64,000 nt of DNA from an uncultured Nodularia sp. (lineage in GTDB: Bacteria > Cyanobacteriota > Cyanobacteriia > Cyanobacteriales > Nostocaceae), in NCBI GenBank assembly GCA_903911355.1, contig CAIWDD010000002.1, positions 1-64,000 of the forward strand, written 5' to 3'. Positions within the stretch are counted from its first letter, which is position 1. Every line of letters starts with the position of its first letter. Positions 27,697 through 37,155 of this stretch are shown here, piece after piece. The translations under genes and the position numbers were made by a program. Below the pieces are notes generated by a model that had not been told where the DNA came from, ran no database searches, and was given only the letters and a program-made list of their open reading frames with translations.

Positions 27697-29409
27697 ATGA
27701 GCAATTCCAAACCCCGTGACGTACAAGTTATCCCCGTCGCTACAAACACCACATTTATTAGAGCGCGTAGTTGGTCACGCCTGCGGTTTGAAATTGAATA
27801 CGCAAGAGAAAGAGGCACTACCTCCAATTGTTATTTAATTGAAGGTGATAAAACCGCAATTATTGACCCACCTGCTGAAACCTTCACGGAACTTTATTTA
27901 GAGGCGTTGCAGCAGACCTTGAACTTGAAAGAGTTGGATTACGTAATTTTAGGTCATTTTAGCCCCAATCGCCTGCCAACTCTCAAGGCGCTTCTACAAC
28001 TAGCACCCCAGGTAACATTTGTTTGTTCTCTCTTGGGTGCTGCTAATTTGCGTCATGCTTTCCCAGACAACACACTAGAAATTCTAGTTATGCGGGGGAA
28101 AAAAACCCTTGATTTAGGTAAGGGTCACGTTTTAAAATTCTTACCTATTCCCAGTCCGCGCTGGCCAGAAGGACTTTGTACCTACGACCAGCAAACCCAA
28201 ATCCTCTACACAGATAAGCTATTTGGCTCTCATATCTGTGGGGATGAGGTGTTTGATGACCAACCGGAAGCATTACAAGAAGACCAGCGCTACTACTACA
28301 ACTGTTTAATGGCTCCTCAAGCTCAACACGTAGAAGCAGCTTTGGAGAAAATATCTGATTTGCATGTGAGAATGTATGCTCCGGGTAACGGCCCATTGGT
28401 ACGTACCGGATTAATCGAATTAACCAACGCCTATGCACAATGCAGCAATGCTCAAAAACACCGTGATATCTCTGTGGCTCTACTTTATGCCTCAGCTTAC
28501 GGAAATACAGCAATTTTAGCTCAAGCTATGGCTTTGGGACTCACTAAAGGCGGCGCAGCAGTGCAATCAATCAACTGCGAATTTGCTACCCCTGATGAAA
28601 TCCGCACTGCTATACAACAGTGTGATGGTTTTGTGATTGGTTCCCCCACTATCGGCGGTCATGCTCCCACACCTATTCACACTGCTTTGGGAATCGTCCT
28701 CACCGTGGGTAATAGTCATAAACTCGCAGGGGTTTTTGGCTCCTACGGTTGGAGTGGTGAAGCATTTGATTTGATTGAAGGTAAACTTCGCGATGCTGGT
28801 TATCGCTTTGGCTTTGATACTTTCAAAGTTAAGTTTAAACCTGATGATGTTACGCTCAAATTCTGTGAAGAAGTTGGTACAGACTTTGCTCAAACCTTGA
28901 AAAAATCTCAAAAAATCCGGTTACCCCAACAAGCTGCTACCCCTTTGGAGCAAGCTGTCGGTAGAATTGTTGGTTCAGTTTGTGTTCTCTGCGCTCAACA
29001 AGGTGATGTCTCTACTGGGATGTTAGGCTCTTGGATTTCACAAGCTACCTTCAATCCACCAGGTTTGACTGTGGCGATCGCCAAGGACCGAGCTATAGAA
29101 TCTCTAATGTATCCAGGTAGTAAATTTGCTTTGAATATCCTGGAGGAAGGCCATCATTTAGAGTACACGAAGCATTTCCGCAAAAATTTTGCCCCTGGAG
29201 AAGACAGATTTGCCAACTTTAGCACCACAGTTGCAGATAATGGCTGTAAGATTCTCACCGATGCCCTAGCTTATCTAGAATGCTCCGTCCAGGAACGCAT
29301 GGAATGTGGGGATCATTGGGTAATTTACGCAACTGTTGACAATGGTAAGTTAATCAAACCTGATGGTGTGACTGCCATCAACCATCGTAAAACTGGGACT
29401 CACTATTAG
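27697..29409 (+). CDS. flv1: Flavodiiron protein, Flv1-type (degenerate diiron site)
   Basis: A 570-residue partner of the preceding gene with the same three-domain layout. The ligand motif is replaced by GHFSPNR (residues 86-92), the Asp of the later site by Lys (TDKLFG), and the last His by Asn (PGNGP), all typical of Flv1/Flv2-type subunits that are thought to act as heteromers with Flv3/Flv4. The gene starts 73 bases after flv3 on the same strand, so one operon is probable. In heterocysts the Flv1B/Flv3B pair removes O2 to protect nitrogenase. The copy type is inferred from gene order. Confidence 0.9.
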   Translation: MSNSKPRDVQVIPVATNTTFIRARSWSRLRFEIEYARERGTTSNCYLIEGDKTAIIDPPAETFTELYLEALQQTLNLKELDYVILGHFSPNRLPTLKALLQLAPQVTFVCSLLGAANLRHAFPDNTLEILVMRGKKTLDLGKGHVLKFLPIPSPRWPEGLCTYDQQTQILYTDKLFGSHICGDEVFDDQPEALQEDQRYYYNCLMAPQAQHVEAALEKISDLHVRMYAPGNGPLVRTGLIELTNAYAQCSNAQKHRDISVALLYASAYGNTAILAQAMALGLTKGGAAVQSINCEFATPDEIRTAIQQCDGFVIGSPTIGGHAPTPIHTALGIVLTVGNSHKLAGVFGSYGWSGEAFDLIEGKLRDAGYRFGFDTFKVKFKPDDVTLKFCEEVGTDFAQTLKKSQKIRLPQQAATPLEQAVGRIVGSVCVLCAQQGDVSTGMLGSWISQATFNPPGLTVAIAKDRAIESLMYPGSKFALNILEEGHHLEYTKHFRKNFAPGEDRFANFSTTVADNGCKILTDALAYLECSVQERMECGDHWVIYATVDNGKLIKPDGVTAINHRKTGTHY

Positions 29410-29491
29410 AAGTTTTGCCAGATCCAGAACTTTTCCAGTACATGAAGTACAGATATTAATGTCTGGAAATGGTCTGTAAATCTCCACTGTC

Positions 29492-29532
29492 AGACTCCTG
29501 TCATCCTCTCAAGTTTGGCGGGAGTCTTCTTA
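29492..29532 (+). terminator. Possible terminator after flv1
   Basis: AGACTCC (29492-29498) and GGAGTCT (29521-29527) form a 7-bp stem followed by TCTTATAT. The loop is 22 bases, so this is a moderate candidate. The rest of 29410-29812 shows no gene. Confidence 0.45.
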
Positions 29533-29812
29533 TATAGTTAGATATTCCCTTAATTGCTCTGACATTTAGCAAAAAGTTTTCTAGTTTCTAGCCCATAGGG
29601 TATCTAGAACTACAAGAGCATTTTGAACCTGGAACTTTTGGACCCATGGCCAGTCTAACAAATCTGACATAAATATTGAGGTAAGATTCCGCAATTGCCA
29701 CCAAGACAATTGAATATGTATCATGTCATCTTAAGCTAGGAAATGACTGTCCAGTAGTTCTCACACAACCCGTTCACCACTCTACCACAACGCTTTTATA
29801 TTATTTGCTCCT

Positions 29813-29992
29813 ATGTCTGCACCACACAACAAGATTAAATTTCCTTTTTGGCAATATTTGAATCAACCATTATTTAGTCGTAATTATCAATTAGAACTGA
29901 ATCCCCGTCGTTTTGCCTATAGGTGGCGCATTGGACTTTTAGAGCGTTGCTTGAATAAAGAATGTGATGCTAAGGGGCCTCAACAGCATTAG
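29813..29992 (+). CDS. Small basic conserved-looking hypothetical protein
   Basis: A 59-residue frame: MSAPHNKIKFPFWQYLNQPL, then FSRNYQLELNPRRFAYRWRI and a Cys-containing tail. Composition is strongly basic and aromatic with no signal peptide. I believe similar short proteins occur in Nostocales, but I do not recognise a family. It lies between flv1 and mltA on the same strand, with no obvious strong RBS. Start is the only ATG before the FPFWQYLNQP stretch. Support rests on protein-like codon use and position only. Confidence 0.5.
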   Translation: MSAPHNKIKFPFWQYLNQPLFSRNYQLELNPRRFAYRWRIGLLERCLNKECDAKGPQQH

Positions 29993-30119
29993 TGGAAAAT
30001 CATCGCTGGGTGTCCTACCTTTGGCGTGAGAATGGCAATTATGCTATTTTTTGGCTGGAATTTTGGGGGAACTGCTAAAAATTCAGCCCGTCTAGAGTGA
30101 AGGTAGTTAAGAGAGAATT

Positions 30120-30221
30120 ATGCCGAAAAGCTGTTTTGGCTCCCGTGTACTCACGGTTTCCCATGATGGGATTTTCTATTTAGAATCCCCTGTTACCGAA
30201 GTCTGGGGGATTTTTCGATGA
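30120..30221 (+). CDS. Possible 33-codon upstream ORF coupled to mltA
   Basis: An ATG at 30120 opens a 33-residue frame (MPKSCFGSRVLTVSHDGIFY and a further 13 residues) whose TGA (30219-30221) overlaps the mltA ATG as ATGA. Such an overlap would allow translational coupling. It could equally be chance, as the frame is short and unrecognised. The interval also contains a hairpin-like GAATCCCC/GGGGGATT pair (30183-30213) that may be a partial regulatory stem. Confidence 0.3.
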   Translation: MPKSCFGSRVLTVSHDGIFYLESPVTEVWGIFR

Positions 30222-31435
30222 TTAAAAAAAGTCTTGCTCTGGTCTCCTTGACTTGGGGAATTGTCTGTGTAAGTAGTATGTGGTCAGCTGTGGCTCAGGT
30301 TTCTACACCGTCTCGGGTACAACCGCCACTCAGACTCTTTCGGGTGGAAACAGACCGCACCCCAAGGGTTGGTTGGTTGGGTTGGGATGAGCAACTTTTT
30401 CCAGGGGGTAATCCTAGTTTACCCTTAGGAGATCGCCCGGCTTTGTTGGCTGCTATTGATCATAGTTTGAGTTATCTGGAGAAAAGGAGTGCTATAGCGG
30501 CCTATGAAAACTATCCGGTTCGGGGAATAACCCATGATCGGGTGCGTCGGAGTTTGATTCGTTTCCGCCAGCTATTGGTCAGTTCTAAATCCACTGCTGA
30601 ACTACAAGTTGCTGTCCGTAGAGAGTTTGACTTTTACCGTTCCGTGGGCAATGATGGCCAGGGTACTGTTAAATTTACCGCTTATTATGAACCTGTTTAT
30701 TATGCTAGCCGGGTAAGAACTGGAGAATATAGGTATCCTTTATATCGCAGACCACCAGATTTTGATCAATGGCCTCAACCTCACCCGAAACGAGTTGATT
30801 TGGAAGGTGAGGATGGTTTACTAGGTGAAAGAAGCCGGTTACGCGGGTTAGAAATACTCTGGTTCCGCGATCGCTGGGAAGCATATATGGTACATATCCA
30901 AGGTTCTGCCCAAATTGAGTTAACTGATGAGGGTACCAGAACATCTGTAGGCTTTGCGGGGGGAACAGATTATCCCTGGACAAGTATCGGTCGCCAATTG
31001 TCTAAAGATGGCAAGTTGGCGGCAAATCAATTGAATATGCCGGGTATAATTAACTTTTTCCGCAATTACCCCCAGGAAATGAATAATTATCTACCCCGCT
31101 GGGAAAGATTTGTCTTTTTCCAAGAAAACCCTGGTAGACCAGCTACTGGTAGTATTAATGTCCCAGTTACGGCGGAGCGTTCTATTGCTACAGATAAGTC
31201 TCTCATGCCTGCGGGGGCATTAGCACTGATTCATACTTCACTTCCATATGTGGGTAGCAATGGCCAGATGCAATATCGCACTGTCAACCGCTTTGTCCTG
31301 GATCAGGATACAGGGAGCGCCATTACAGGACCAGGAAGGGTGGATTATTTCATGGGGTCTGGTCAAGTAGCGGGCGATCGCGCTGGTGTTACGGGTGGAA
31401 ACGGTTCACTATATTACTTACTGCTGAAAAGGTAG
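30218..31435 (+). CDS. mltA: Membrane-bound lytic murein transglycosylase A (MltA)
   Basis: A 405-residue exported protein: signal peptide about residues 1-27 (MIKKSLALVSLTWGIVCVSS with cleavage near VAQ), then the MltA domain (FTAYYEPVYYASR, YPLYRRPPDF, EILWFRDRWEAYMVHIQGSA) and a C-terminal 3D domain with VLDQDTGSAITGPGRVDYFM carrying the catalytic Asp region. It cleaves peptidoglycan glycans with 1,6-anhydro product formation, for wall remodelling. No lipobox Cys is obvious, so it is probably periplasmic rather than lipid-anchored. The start ATG overlaps the stop of a small upstream frame. Confidence 0.92.
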   Translation: MIKKSLALVSLTWGIVCVSSMWSAVAQVSTPSRVQPPLRLFRVETDRTPRVGWLGWDEQLFPGGNPSLPLGDRPALLAAIDHSLSYLEKRSAIAAYENYPVRGITHDRVRRSLIRFRQLLVSSKSTAELQVAVRREFDFYRSVGNDGQGTVKFTAYYEPVYYASRVRTGEYRYPLYRRPPDFDQWPQPHPKRVDLEGEDGLLGERSRLRGLEILWFRDRWEAYMVHIQGSAQIELTDEGTRTSVGFAGGTDYPWTSIGRQLSKDGKLAANQLNMPGIINFFRNYPQEMNNYLPRWERFVFFQENPGRPATGSINVPVTAERSIATDKSLMPAGALALIHTSLPYVGSNGQMQYRTVNRFVLDQDTGSAITGPGRVDYFMGSGQVAGDRAGVTGGNGSLYYLLLKR

Positions 31436-31525
31436 GGAGGGGGAATTGGGGATTGGCCGCTGATGATGAGAAAGTTATCATCTTTCCTCCAGTCCCCATT
31501 AATCCGGCTGTGTACTCCTCAGTTT

Positions 31526-32389
31526 CTAATATGGTGGATAATCATCTTCATCTGCGTAAAGATAAGAACTAGAAATCCCAACTGCGGCCATTTTGGGTGC
31601 TTCTACTTTAATAGATTCCTTACCAAACTCTTTGTGTTCTTCAAAGGTCTTGCAGATCATTGCTGACTCAGGAGAATCGGAAGCAATCAGGTATTGAGTT
31701 AATGTTCCCACTGTGGGATGCTTGTAGTCCACCGTTGAAGCCACCATGACAATATTGGGTTCAATCCCTCTTTCTTCACACTCAATGATAGGGCAAAAAA
31801 TCCCATGGGCGTGAAATAATGGACCTTTTGCTGATAAAGGTTGCTGGCGATATACAGCATAAGCCCTTTCCAGTTCAGCTATGAATCCCCCGATGACTCT
31901 TCCTTGCTGAAATTCGCAGTAACTTTTGCTGAAACTTGCTCCCGCTACACCGCTGAGAGTTAATTGTAATGGAGATTCGTGGAGGAACTTTTTATTTTCC
32001 CCTACCAAGTAAATGAGGTGGCGAGTAAAGGTTTTAAATTTAAGCTTGTCTGCTAAGAAAGCGTCATAATTTTCTTTAAGAGTACCAAGTTTATGACCAG
32101 TTTCCCGGTCTTTAACAGATAAAGGTCCCCGGCGGACTATAACTAATCTGGGAGCATTGCTGATAAAAACTGTTTCTACTCCAGAGCTAAACTCATGCTC
32201 TACCTGTTGCCAATTTTCATCGGGCTGAAAGCCTACAGCTGTAGCATTATCTAATTTAATTGCCAATCCATGGGGCTGCATACCATCCATACCATGGCGA
32301 GGATTAATCATCTGACACCAGGGGATGATTTGAGAAGGAGGGGCGTTAAATCTATCGTCCTCAAAGTCAAAATTAGCAGATGCTTGCAT
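31526..32389 (-). CDS. Hypothetical protein, DUF5895-like
   Basis: A 287-residue soluble protein starting MQASANFDFEDDRFNAPPSQ, with IPWCQMINPRHG, then a central region ETVFISNAPRLVIVRRGPLS and a C-terminal YLYADEDDYPPY. I associate the IPWCQMINP opening with the cyanobacterial family DUF5895, whose function is unknown. It has no signal peptide. In layout it resembles single-stranded-DNA or plasmid-maintenance accessory proteins, but I see no motif proving this. The neighbouring genes (mltA and a PHP protein) give no pathway clue. Confidence 0.55.
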   Translation of the reverse strand: MQASANFDFEDDRFNAPPSQIIPWCQMINPRHGMDGMQPHGLAIKLDNATAVGFQPDENWQQVEHEFSSGVETVFISNAPRLVIVRRGPLSVKDRETGHKLGTLKENYDAFLADKLKFKTFTRHLIYLVGENKKFLHESPLQLTLSGVAGASFSKSYCEFQQGRVIGGFIAELERAYAVYRQQPLSAKGPLFHAHGIFCPIIECEERGIEPNIVMVASTVDYKHPTVGTLTQYLIASDSPESAMICKTFEEHKEFGKESIKVEAPKMAAVGISSSYLYADEDDYPPY

Positions 32390-32546
32390 CGTTTTAGACT
32401 ATCAAAAGTGTTTTGCTCCCCTCAGTTTAACAGTATGGGGAAGGAGTAAACTGGTGCTGATACAGAGTGTTAATTTTTATTCCCAGTAGCGATTTCCACC
32501 AATATTCTCCTGAAATTAAACATAGATTTGTCCTCAAAGGACATAT

Positions 32547-33230
32547 CTACAGCCGTTGTAGCAGATTTAACCCGTGGGTATCAGTACCACAGGTATTCAA
32601 GAGCTGATATTCAGCCGCTAAGTGTTGTACCTGTAGTGTTTCCACAGGACTGGTTTTCCAAGGTTTGGGGTTGTTGTAAGCGTAAAAAGTTTCCACACCA
32701 TCAATTCCCCGTGCAGCCGCAGCTGGAATTAATTCAGTATGCGATCGCTTATAACGAGCTGGATGGGCTAAAACTGCCAATCCTCCAGCTGCGTGGATGG
32801 ATTCAATTATCTTGTCTGCTTGATATTCTAAGCCTACAGCCGGTTTTTTCTGCACATAGGGTTTCATACTAGGATGTTCTGGCTCAAAGGCGTAAGCCAA
32901 AATGTGAACTTCTACATCCAGAAGGTTAGCATTAATTTCTACACCACTCCAGAGATAAGGAGTATTTTCACGGCTATATTCCCGGATGTTTTCTAAATAT
33001 GATTGTGCTACATAATACCCATCTATACTATGGTGATCTGTAATTGCCAATCCTTCTAGTCCAATAGTGATGGCCTGTTCTATCAATGTAGTTGGTTGCA
33101 ACCTTCCATCTGAGTGGACGGTATGCATATGAAAATTGAATAACTGGGGACAGCTGTAGGCATCAACACCTTGGAAGACTTGCCTGAGAATATTTGCACT
33201 AGTAGATGTCCTAGCAAAATTTACAACCAT
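32547..33230 (-). CDS. PHP domain metal-dependent phosphoesterase
   Basis: A 227-residue protein with the PHP motifs FNFHMHTVHSDG (residues 32-43, His-x-His), ITDHHSIDG, a central VEVHILAY and VLAHPARY, and a C-terminal CGTDTHG. These are the metal ligands of the PHP superfamily (TrpH/YciV-like), which includes nucleoside-3',5'-bisphosphate phosphatases and 5'-3' exonucleases. The exact substrate is not deducible. It stands alone between a DUF5895-like gene and an SDR gene on the same strand, with spacing too wide for an obvious operon. Confidence 0.85.
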   Translation of the reverse strand: MVVNFARTSTSANILRQVFQGVDAYSCPQLFNFHMHTVHSDGRLQPTTLIEQAITIGLEGLAITDHHSIDGYYVAQSYLENIREYSRENTPYLWSGVEINANLLDVEVHILAYAFEPEHPSMKPYVQKKPAVGLEYQADKIIESIHAAGGLAVLAHPARYKRSHTELIPAAAARGIDGVETFYAYNNPKPWKTSPVETLQVQHLAAEYQLLNTCGTDTHGLNLLQRL

Positions 33231-33473
33231 AAGCTTTTATCAATGAAAATACTTGATTGTTGATAGATAAACAACACCGCCAGCACTTGAAACTGTGAGT
33301 AGTTATTTTTTTAGCTTTACTAGCTCAATTTTTCAATATGTTAAGACTACCTTAGCAAATCTAAATGCTCATGGTCATGAGTATTTCCAATTACCTGTAT
33401 TAATAAATGTGATGCTAGTTACTAATATATTTACGTGCTAAGATTATATGAAATATAATGTTGTACATCTTTA

Positions 33474-34298
33474 CTATTGACTAAGTTGGGCGAAAATTGT
33501 TTCCCAGTTAATTACATACGGTCGTGTGCCTTTGTTAACTAACCTAAAGGCTTGGTTGGCTGTAGCTGGGTAAAAAAGAGATTCTACACAAGCTGCTGCT
33601 ACGTCAATGCGGCTAGCATCTCCTGTTAAGTTGTCACCAGTCTCAACTACTACCCCTTGTTTACCTCCTGTCTTAGCTTTGAGTAAGGTGTTGAGGTCAT
33701 AAGATGTATAGGGGCCATCAATCAGGCGTCCGGGACGGATAATACTATAAGGTAATCCAGATGTGATGATGGCTTGTTCTGCTTGCTGCTTGGCATCAAG
33801 TACGCCAAAGGCATTGAGAATATTAAAGGGTGGTTGGTCTTTACGGTGAACTCCCACAGAAGAGACAAACACGAAGCGTTTGAGAAGGGGTGGTGCTGTT
33901 GATACTAAGTTGCTCACTCCTTGAGCATCTACTTTGACTGGGTGATTTTTGGCTCTGGTATTTCTATATTCAGCATCAATCAATATCCTTCCCCATTCTA
34001 GTAAGTTAGGTTGGGGGTCAAATTCCCATCTCTGGGAGGGGAAAGCAGTGGTACCAGTACAACAGATAATGTAGTTAATATCTTCCATAGCTGGGGGGAG
34101 GGTGGTTAGATCGCGGATATCACCCACAGCAATTTCTACTTGTTGATTAAACATTTTTGTGGCTTGGGCGGCGTTGCGGGTGAGAAGACGAACCTTCATA
34201 CCCTTTTGCAGCAAGTTGGCGGTGACCAGTTGACCCACGCCACCAGTAGCACCAGCAACTAATACTAAATCGTTAACTGAGGCTGTAAGAGAAGTCAT
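33474..34298 (-). CDS. SDR family NAD(P)-binding oxidoreductase (NmrA-like)
   Basis: A 274-residue atypical short-chain dehydrogenase with N-terminal dinucleotide motif VLVAGATGGVGQLV (residues 12-25), NAAQATKMF and GDIRDLTTLPPAM typical of NmrA-like proteins, and GLPYSIIRPGRLIDGPYTSY in the C-terminal half. Related plant and cyanobacterial proteins (Tic62-like, complex I chaperone-like) bind NADPH, but no substrate is evident. The 240 bases between it and the PHP gene hold no further frame. Start ATG at 34298. Confidence 0.8.
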   Translation of the reverse strand: MTSLTASVNDLVLVAGATGGVGQLVTANLLQKGMKVRLLTRNAAQATKMFNQQVEIAVGDIRDLTTLPPAMEDINYIICCTGTTAFPSQRWEFDPQPNLLEWGRILIDAEYRNTRAKNHPVKVDAQGVSNLVSTAPPLLKRFVFVSSVGVHRKDQPPFNILNAFGVLDAKQQAEQAIITSGLPYSIIRPGRLIDGPYTSYDLNTLLKAKTGGKQGVVVETGDNLTGDASRIDVAAACVESLFYPATANQAFRLVNKGTRPYVINWETIFAQLSQ

Positions 34299-34373
34299 AA
34301 CCTGATGTTAAAGCTGTTTATCTAATTTAATGAATATTTTGGCACGATGTTTCTGTCTGGAGAAGGCGATCGC

Positions 34374-34460
34374 AAAAAAAAACCGGTTAAAATAACCGGG
34401 GGTGTTCATTAAGGCAGTTAAAGATATTTTCCCCGACAATGTAGAGAATTTCTGTATAAA
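34374..34460 (-). ncRNA. Candidate small RNA ending in an orphan terminator, opposite the gatA leader
   Basis: On the minus strand CCGGTTA / TAACCGG (34393-34399 with 34383-34389) forms a perfect 7-bp stem with a 3-base loop, followed by nine T (34374-34382): a textbook intrinsic terminator. No minus-strand gene precedes it, as gatA lies upstream on the plus strand. A TATACA-like promoter box is visible about 34452-34457. Transcription from there would give an RNA of roughly 70-80 bases. A GGGG at 34432-34435 could pair with the CCCC just before the terminator. Length and start are estimates. Confidence 0.4.
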
Positions 34461-34634
34461 TAGCTATGATAATTCTCTTTACCACCCCAGCCTAGACAAT
34501 TCCGGAAAACCAGCTAAATTTTCCTGGTATCCACTCAAACCAGACTAGAGAGTTGTCCTACTTGTTCCAGACCAATATCCATTAACCTGGAAAATGTACT
34601 AAAATCAATGACTTGAGTCACAAAGAGAGCAATC

Positions 34635-36089
34635 ATGGCATCCATCCGCGAGTTGCACGAACAGTTAATTAAAAAAGAATGTTCTGCTGTTGAAATTACC
34701 CAAAAAGCCTTAGAGCGTATTCAAGCATTAGAACCGAAATTACACAGTTTCTTGCACGTCACCACAGAAAAGGCGTTAGAACAGGCTCGTGCTGTGGATG
34801 CGAAAATCGCCGCTGGGGAAGAAATAGGACTCCTAGCCGGGATTCCCATAGGGATTAAAGATAATTTGTGTACCCAGGGGGTTCCCACTACTTGCGCTTC
34901 TCGAATTTTAGAAAATTTTGTCCCGCCTTATGAATCAACAGTGACACAAAAACTGATTGATGCTGGGGCAGTACTGATTGGTAAAACCAATTTAGATGAG
35001 TTTGGTATGGGTAGTTCTACTGAAAACTCCGCCTACCAACTTACTAATAATCCTTGGGATTTATCAAGGGTTCCTGGTGGTTCTTCTGGAGGTTCGGCGG
35101 CGGCGGTAGCAGCTGATGAATGTGTTGCATCTCTAGGTACTGATACGGGTGGTTCTATCCGACAACCAGCATCTTTTTGTGGTGTGGTGGGGATAAAACC
35201 AACTTATGGGCTGGTATCTCGGTATGGTGTCATAGCTTACGCATCTTCTTTGGATCAGGTTGGTCCCTTGGGACGGACTGTAGAAGATACTGCTATTGTA
35301 TTGAATGCGATCGCAGGTTACGATCCCAAAGACTCTACTAGTTTGAAAGTGGAAATTCCCAACTACACCGCCAATCTAACACCAGATTTCAAAGCCCGAA
35401 AGCTGCGAATTGGGGTGATTAAAGAAACCATGGCTGATGGTTTAGATGCTGTGGTAGAAAAGGCGGTCAGTCAAGCCATAGAGCAACTAAAGGGTTTGGG
35501 AGCGGAGATTTCGATTATTTCCTGTCCCAACTTCCGCTATGGTGTACCTAGCTACTATATTATTGCCCCCTCGGAAGCATCAGCTAATCTGGCTCGGTAC
35601 GATGGTGTAAAATATGGCTTCCGGGCTGAAGATGCAGATAATCTGCTATCTATGTATACTCGCACCCGTTCCACTGGTTTTGGTCCAGAAGTGAAACGGC
35701 GGATTATGATTGGTACTTATGCTTTGTCTGCTGGCTACTATGACGCATACTATCTCAAAGCGCAAAAAGTCAGAACTTTGATTAAACAAGATTTTGAAAA
35801 TGCTTTTGAGCAGGTAGATGTGTTAGTTTGTCCTACTGCTCCCACCACAGCATTTAAAGCAGGGGAGAAAATTAGCGACCCATTAAGTATGTACTTGAAT
35901 GATTTGATGACTATCCCTGTAAATCTTGCAGGTTTACCGGGGTTAAGTGTACCTTGTGGTTTTGATGACCAGGGACTACCCATTGGGTTGCAGCTGATTG
36001 GCCGGGTACTGGGAGAAGAGCAACTATTTCAGGTGGCTTATGCTTATGAGCAATCGACTAATTGGCTAGTAAGTCAGCCTCAACTCTAG
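34635..36089 (+). CDS. gatA: Asp-tRNA(Asn)/Glu-tRNA(Gln) amidotransferase subunit A
   Basis: A 484-residue amidase-signature enzyme. The Ser-cisSer-Lys triad is visible as GIPIGIKDN (Lys about 77), [15 protein letters not shown] (about 145-160) and [16 protein letters not shown]. GatA hydrolyses glutamine and passes ammonia to GatB for correcting mischarged tRNA. Full length, and the N-terminus [20 protein letters not shown] matches the family. An AGAGAGC purine stretch lies eight bases upstream of the ATG. Not linked here to gatB or gatC, as usual for cyanobacteria. Confidence 0.96.
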   Translation: MASIRELHEQLIKKECSAVEITQKALERIQALEPKLHSFLHVTTEKALEQARAVDAKIAAGEEIGLLAGIPIGIKDNLCTQGVPTTCASRILENFVPPYESTVTQKLIDAGAVLIGKTNLDEFGMGSSTENSAYQLTNNPWDLSRVPGGSSGGSAAAVAADECVASLGTDTGGSIRQPASFCGVVGIKPTYGLVSRYGVIAYASSLDQVGPLGRTVEDTAIVLNAIAGYDPKDSTSLKVEIPNYTANLTPDFKARKLRIGVIKETMADGLDAVVEKAVSQAIEQLKGLGAEISIISCPNFRYGVPSYYIIAPSEASANLARYDGVKYGFRAEDADNLLSMYTRTRSTGFGPEVKRRIMIGTYALSAGYYDAYYLKAQKVRTLIKQDFENAFEQVDVLVCPTAPTTAFKAGEKISDPLSMYLNDLMTIPVNLAGLPGLSVPCGFDDQGLPIGLQLIGRVLGEEQLFQVAYAYEQSTNWLVSQPQL

Positions 36090-36096
36090 GTGCAGA

Positions 36097-36129
36097 ACCC
36101 CGCCCTATGGACAATATTCAGGGTGGGGT
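36097..36129 (+). terminator. Hairpin after gatA
   Basis: ACCCCGCCCT (36097-36106) pairs with AGGGTGGGGT (36120-36129) with a single mismatch, eight bases after the gatA stop. It lacks a clear T run, so it may be an RNA-stabilising or Rho-type end rather than a classic terminator. Confidence 0.4.
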
Positions 36130-36195
36130 AGCTCGCAAGAATATTTGTTAAAATATAAATTAAAATATATATATCTTAACAAACGGCAAATTTCA

Positions 36196-37092
36196 ATGCA
36201 ATTAAGTTTCAAACTACTATTGACGGTAGAAATAATTGTTGTCATTGGCTATTTTGCCATCTGTCTATTTCTGTTTGTCAGACAGCAGAGGTTAATTTTC
36301 TTTCCTTCCGCTGTGATTGAAAGAACACCAGAGATTTTTAACCTCCCCTATGAGGATGTCTGGTTACCTGTAAAAGTTAGGAATGGAAAGACAGAACTGA
36401 TTCATGGTTGGTGGATTCCATCCCCAGAACCAAACCCTAATGTGTTGCTGTATCTCCATGGTAACGCTATCAATGTTGGTGCTAATGTTGGTCATGCTCG
36501 TAGGTTGCATCAACTGGGTTTTTCTGTGCTGCTGATTGATTATCGGGGGTATGGTCTGAGTGGAGGTGATTTCCCGGCGGAACAGCGAGTTTATGAAGAT
36601 GCATCTGTTGCGTGGAATTACTTGGTAAATGAGAAGCAGATTGCACCAGGTAAAATATTTATTTATGGGCATTCTCTGGGGGGTGCGATCGCCATTGATT
36701 TGGGACTCAAACAGCCACAAGCAGCGGGTTTGATTGTGGAAAGTTCCTTTACCTCTATCCGGGATATGGTGGATTACAGGAATTTATTTTGGATGTTCCC
36801 GGTGAACTTAATTTTAACCCAGCGCTTTGAATCCATCAACAAAGTACCCCAGTTAAAAATACCGGTGTTATTTATTCATGGCATGGCTGATACAAGTGTA
36901 CCATGTTTCATGAGCCAAAAGCTTTATCACGCGGCTCCAGAACCGAAAAAGCTGCTGTTAGTCCCCAGTGCGGAGCATGATAATACGGCGATTGTTGCTG
37001 GTGAGGAATATTTACAATGGGTAATGTCTTTTGTGGAAGGGGTGAAAGGTGGGAGGATTTTAACTAATAGTGAGCATCAATCAGTCAATTAG
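36196..37092 (+). CDS. Membrane-anchored alpha/beta hydrolase (ABHD/BEM46-like)
   Basis: A 298-residue serine hydrolase. An N-terminal membrane helix (about residues 5-28) is followed by a hydrolase domain with oxyanion region LYLHGNAINVG, nucleophile elbow GHSLGG, acid region LFIHGMADTSVP and catalytic His near EHDN. This matches the BEM46/ABHD12-13 group of membrane-tethered esterases or lipases of unknown substrate. I chose the ATG at 36196, since the earlier start at 36145 adds 17 Lys/Tyr-rich residues without similarity. Same strand as gatA but with an intervening hairpin. Confidence 0.85.
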   Translation: MQLSFKLLLTVEIIVVIGYFAICLFLFVRQQRLIFFPSAVIERTPEIFNLPYEDVWLPVKVRNGKTELIHGWWIPSPEPNPNVLLYLHGNAINVGANVGHARRLHQLGFSVLLIDYRGYGLSGGDFPAEQRVYEDASVAWNYLVNEKQIAPGKIFIYGHSLGGAIAIDLGLKQPQAAGLIVESSFTSIRDMVDYRNLFWMFPVNLILTQRFESINKVPQLKIPVLFIHGMADTSVPCFMSQKLYHAAPEPKKLLLVPSAEHDNTAIVAGEEYLQWVMSFVEGVKGGRILTNSEHQSVN

Positions 37093-37155
37093 GTGGTAAT
37101 ATTATATATATTGGGTGCTGGGAGATAAAAATACTTGAGCATTTCGCCTCAAGCC

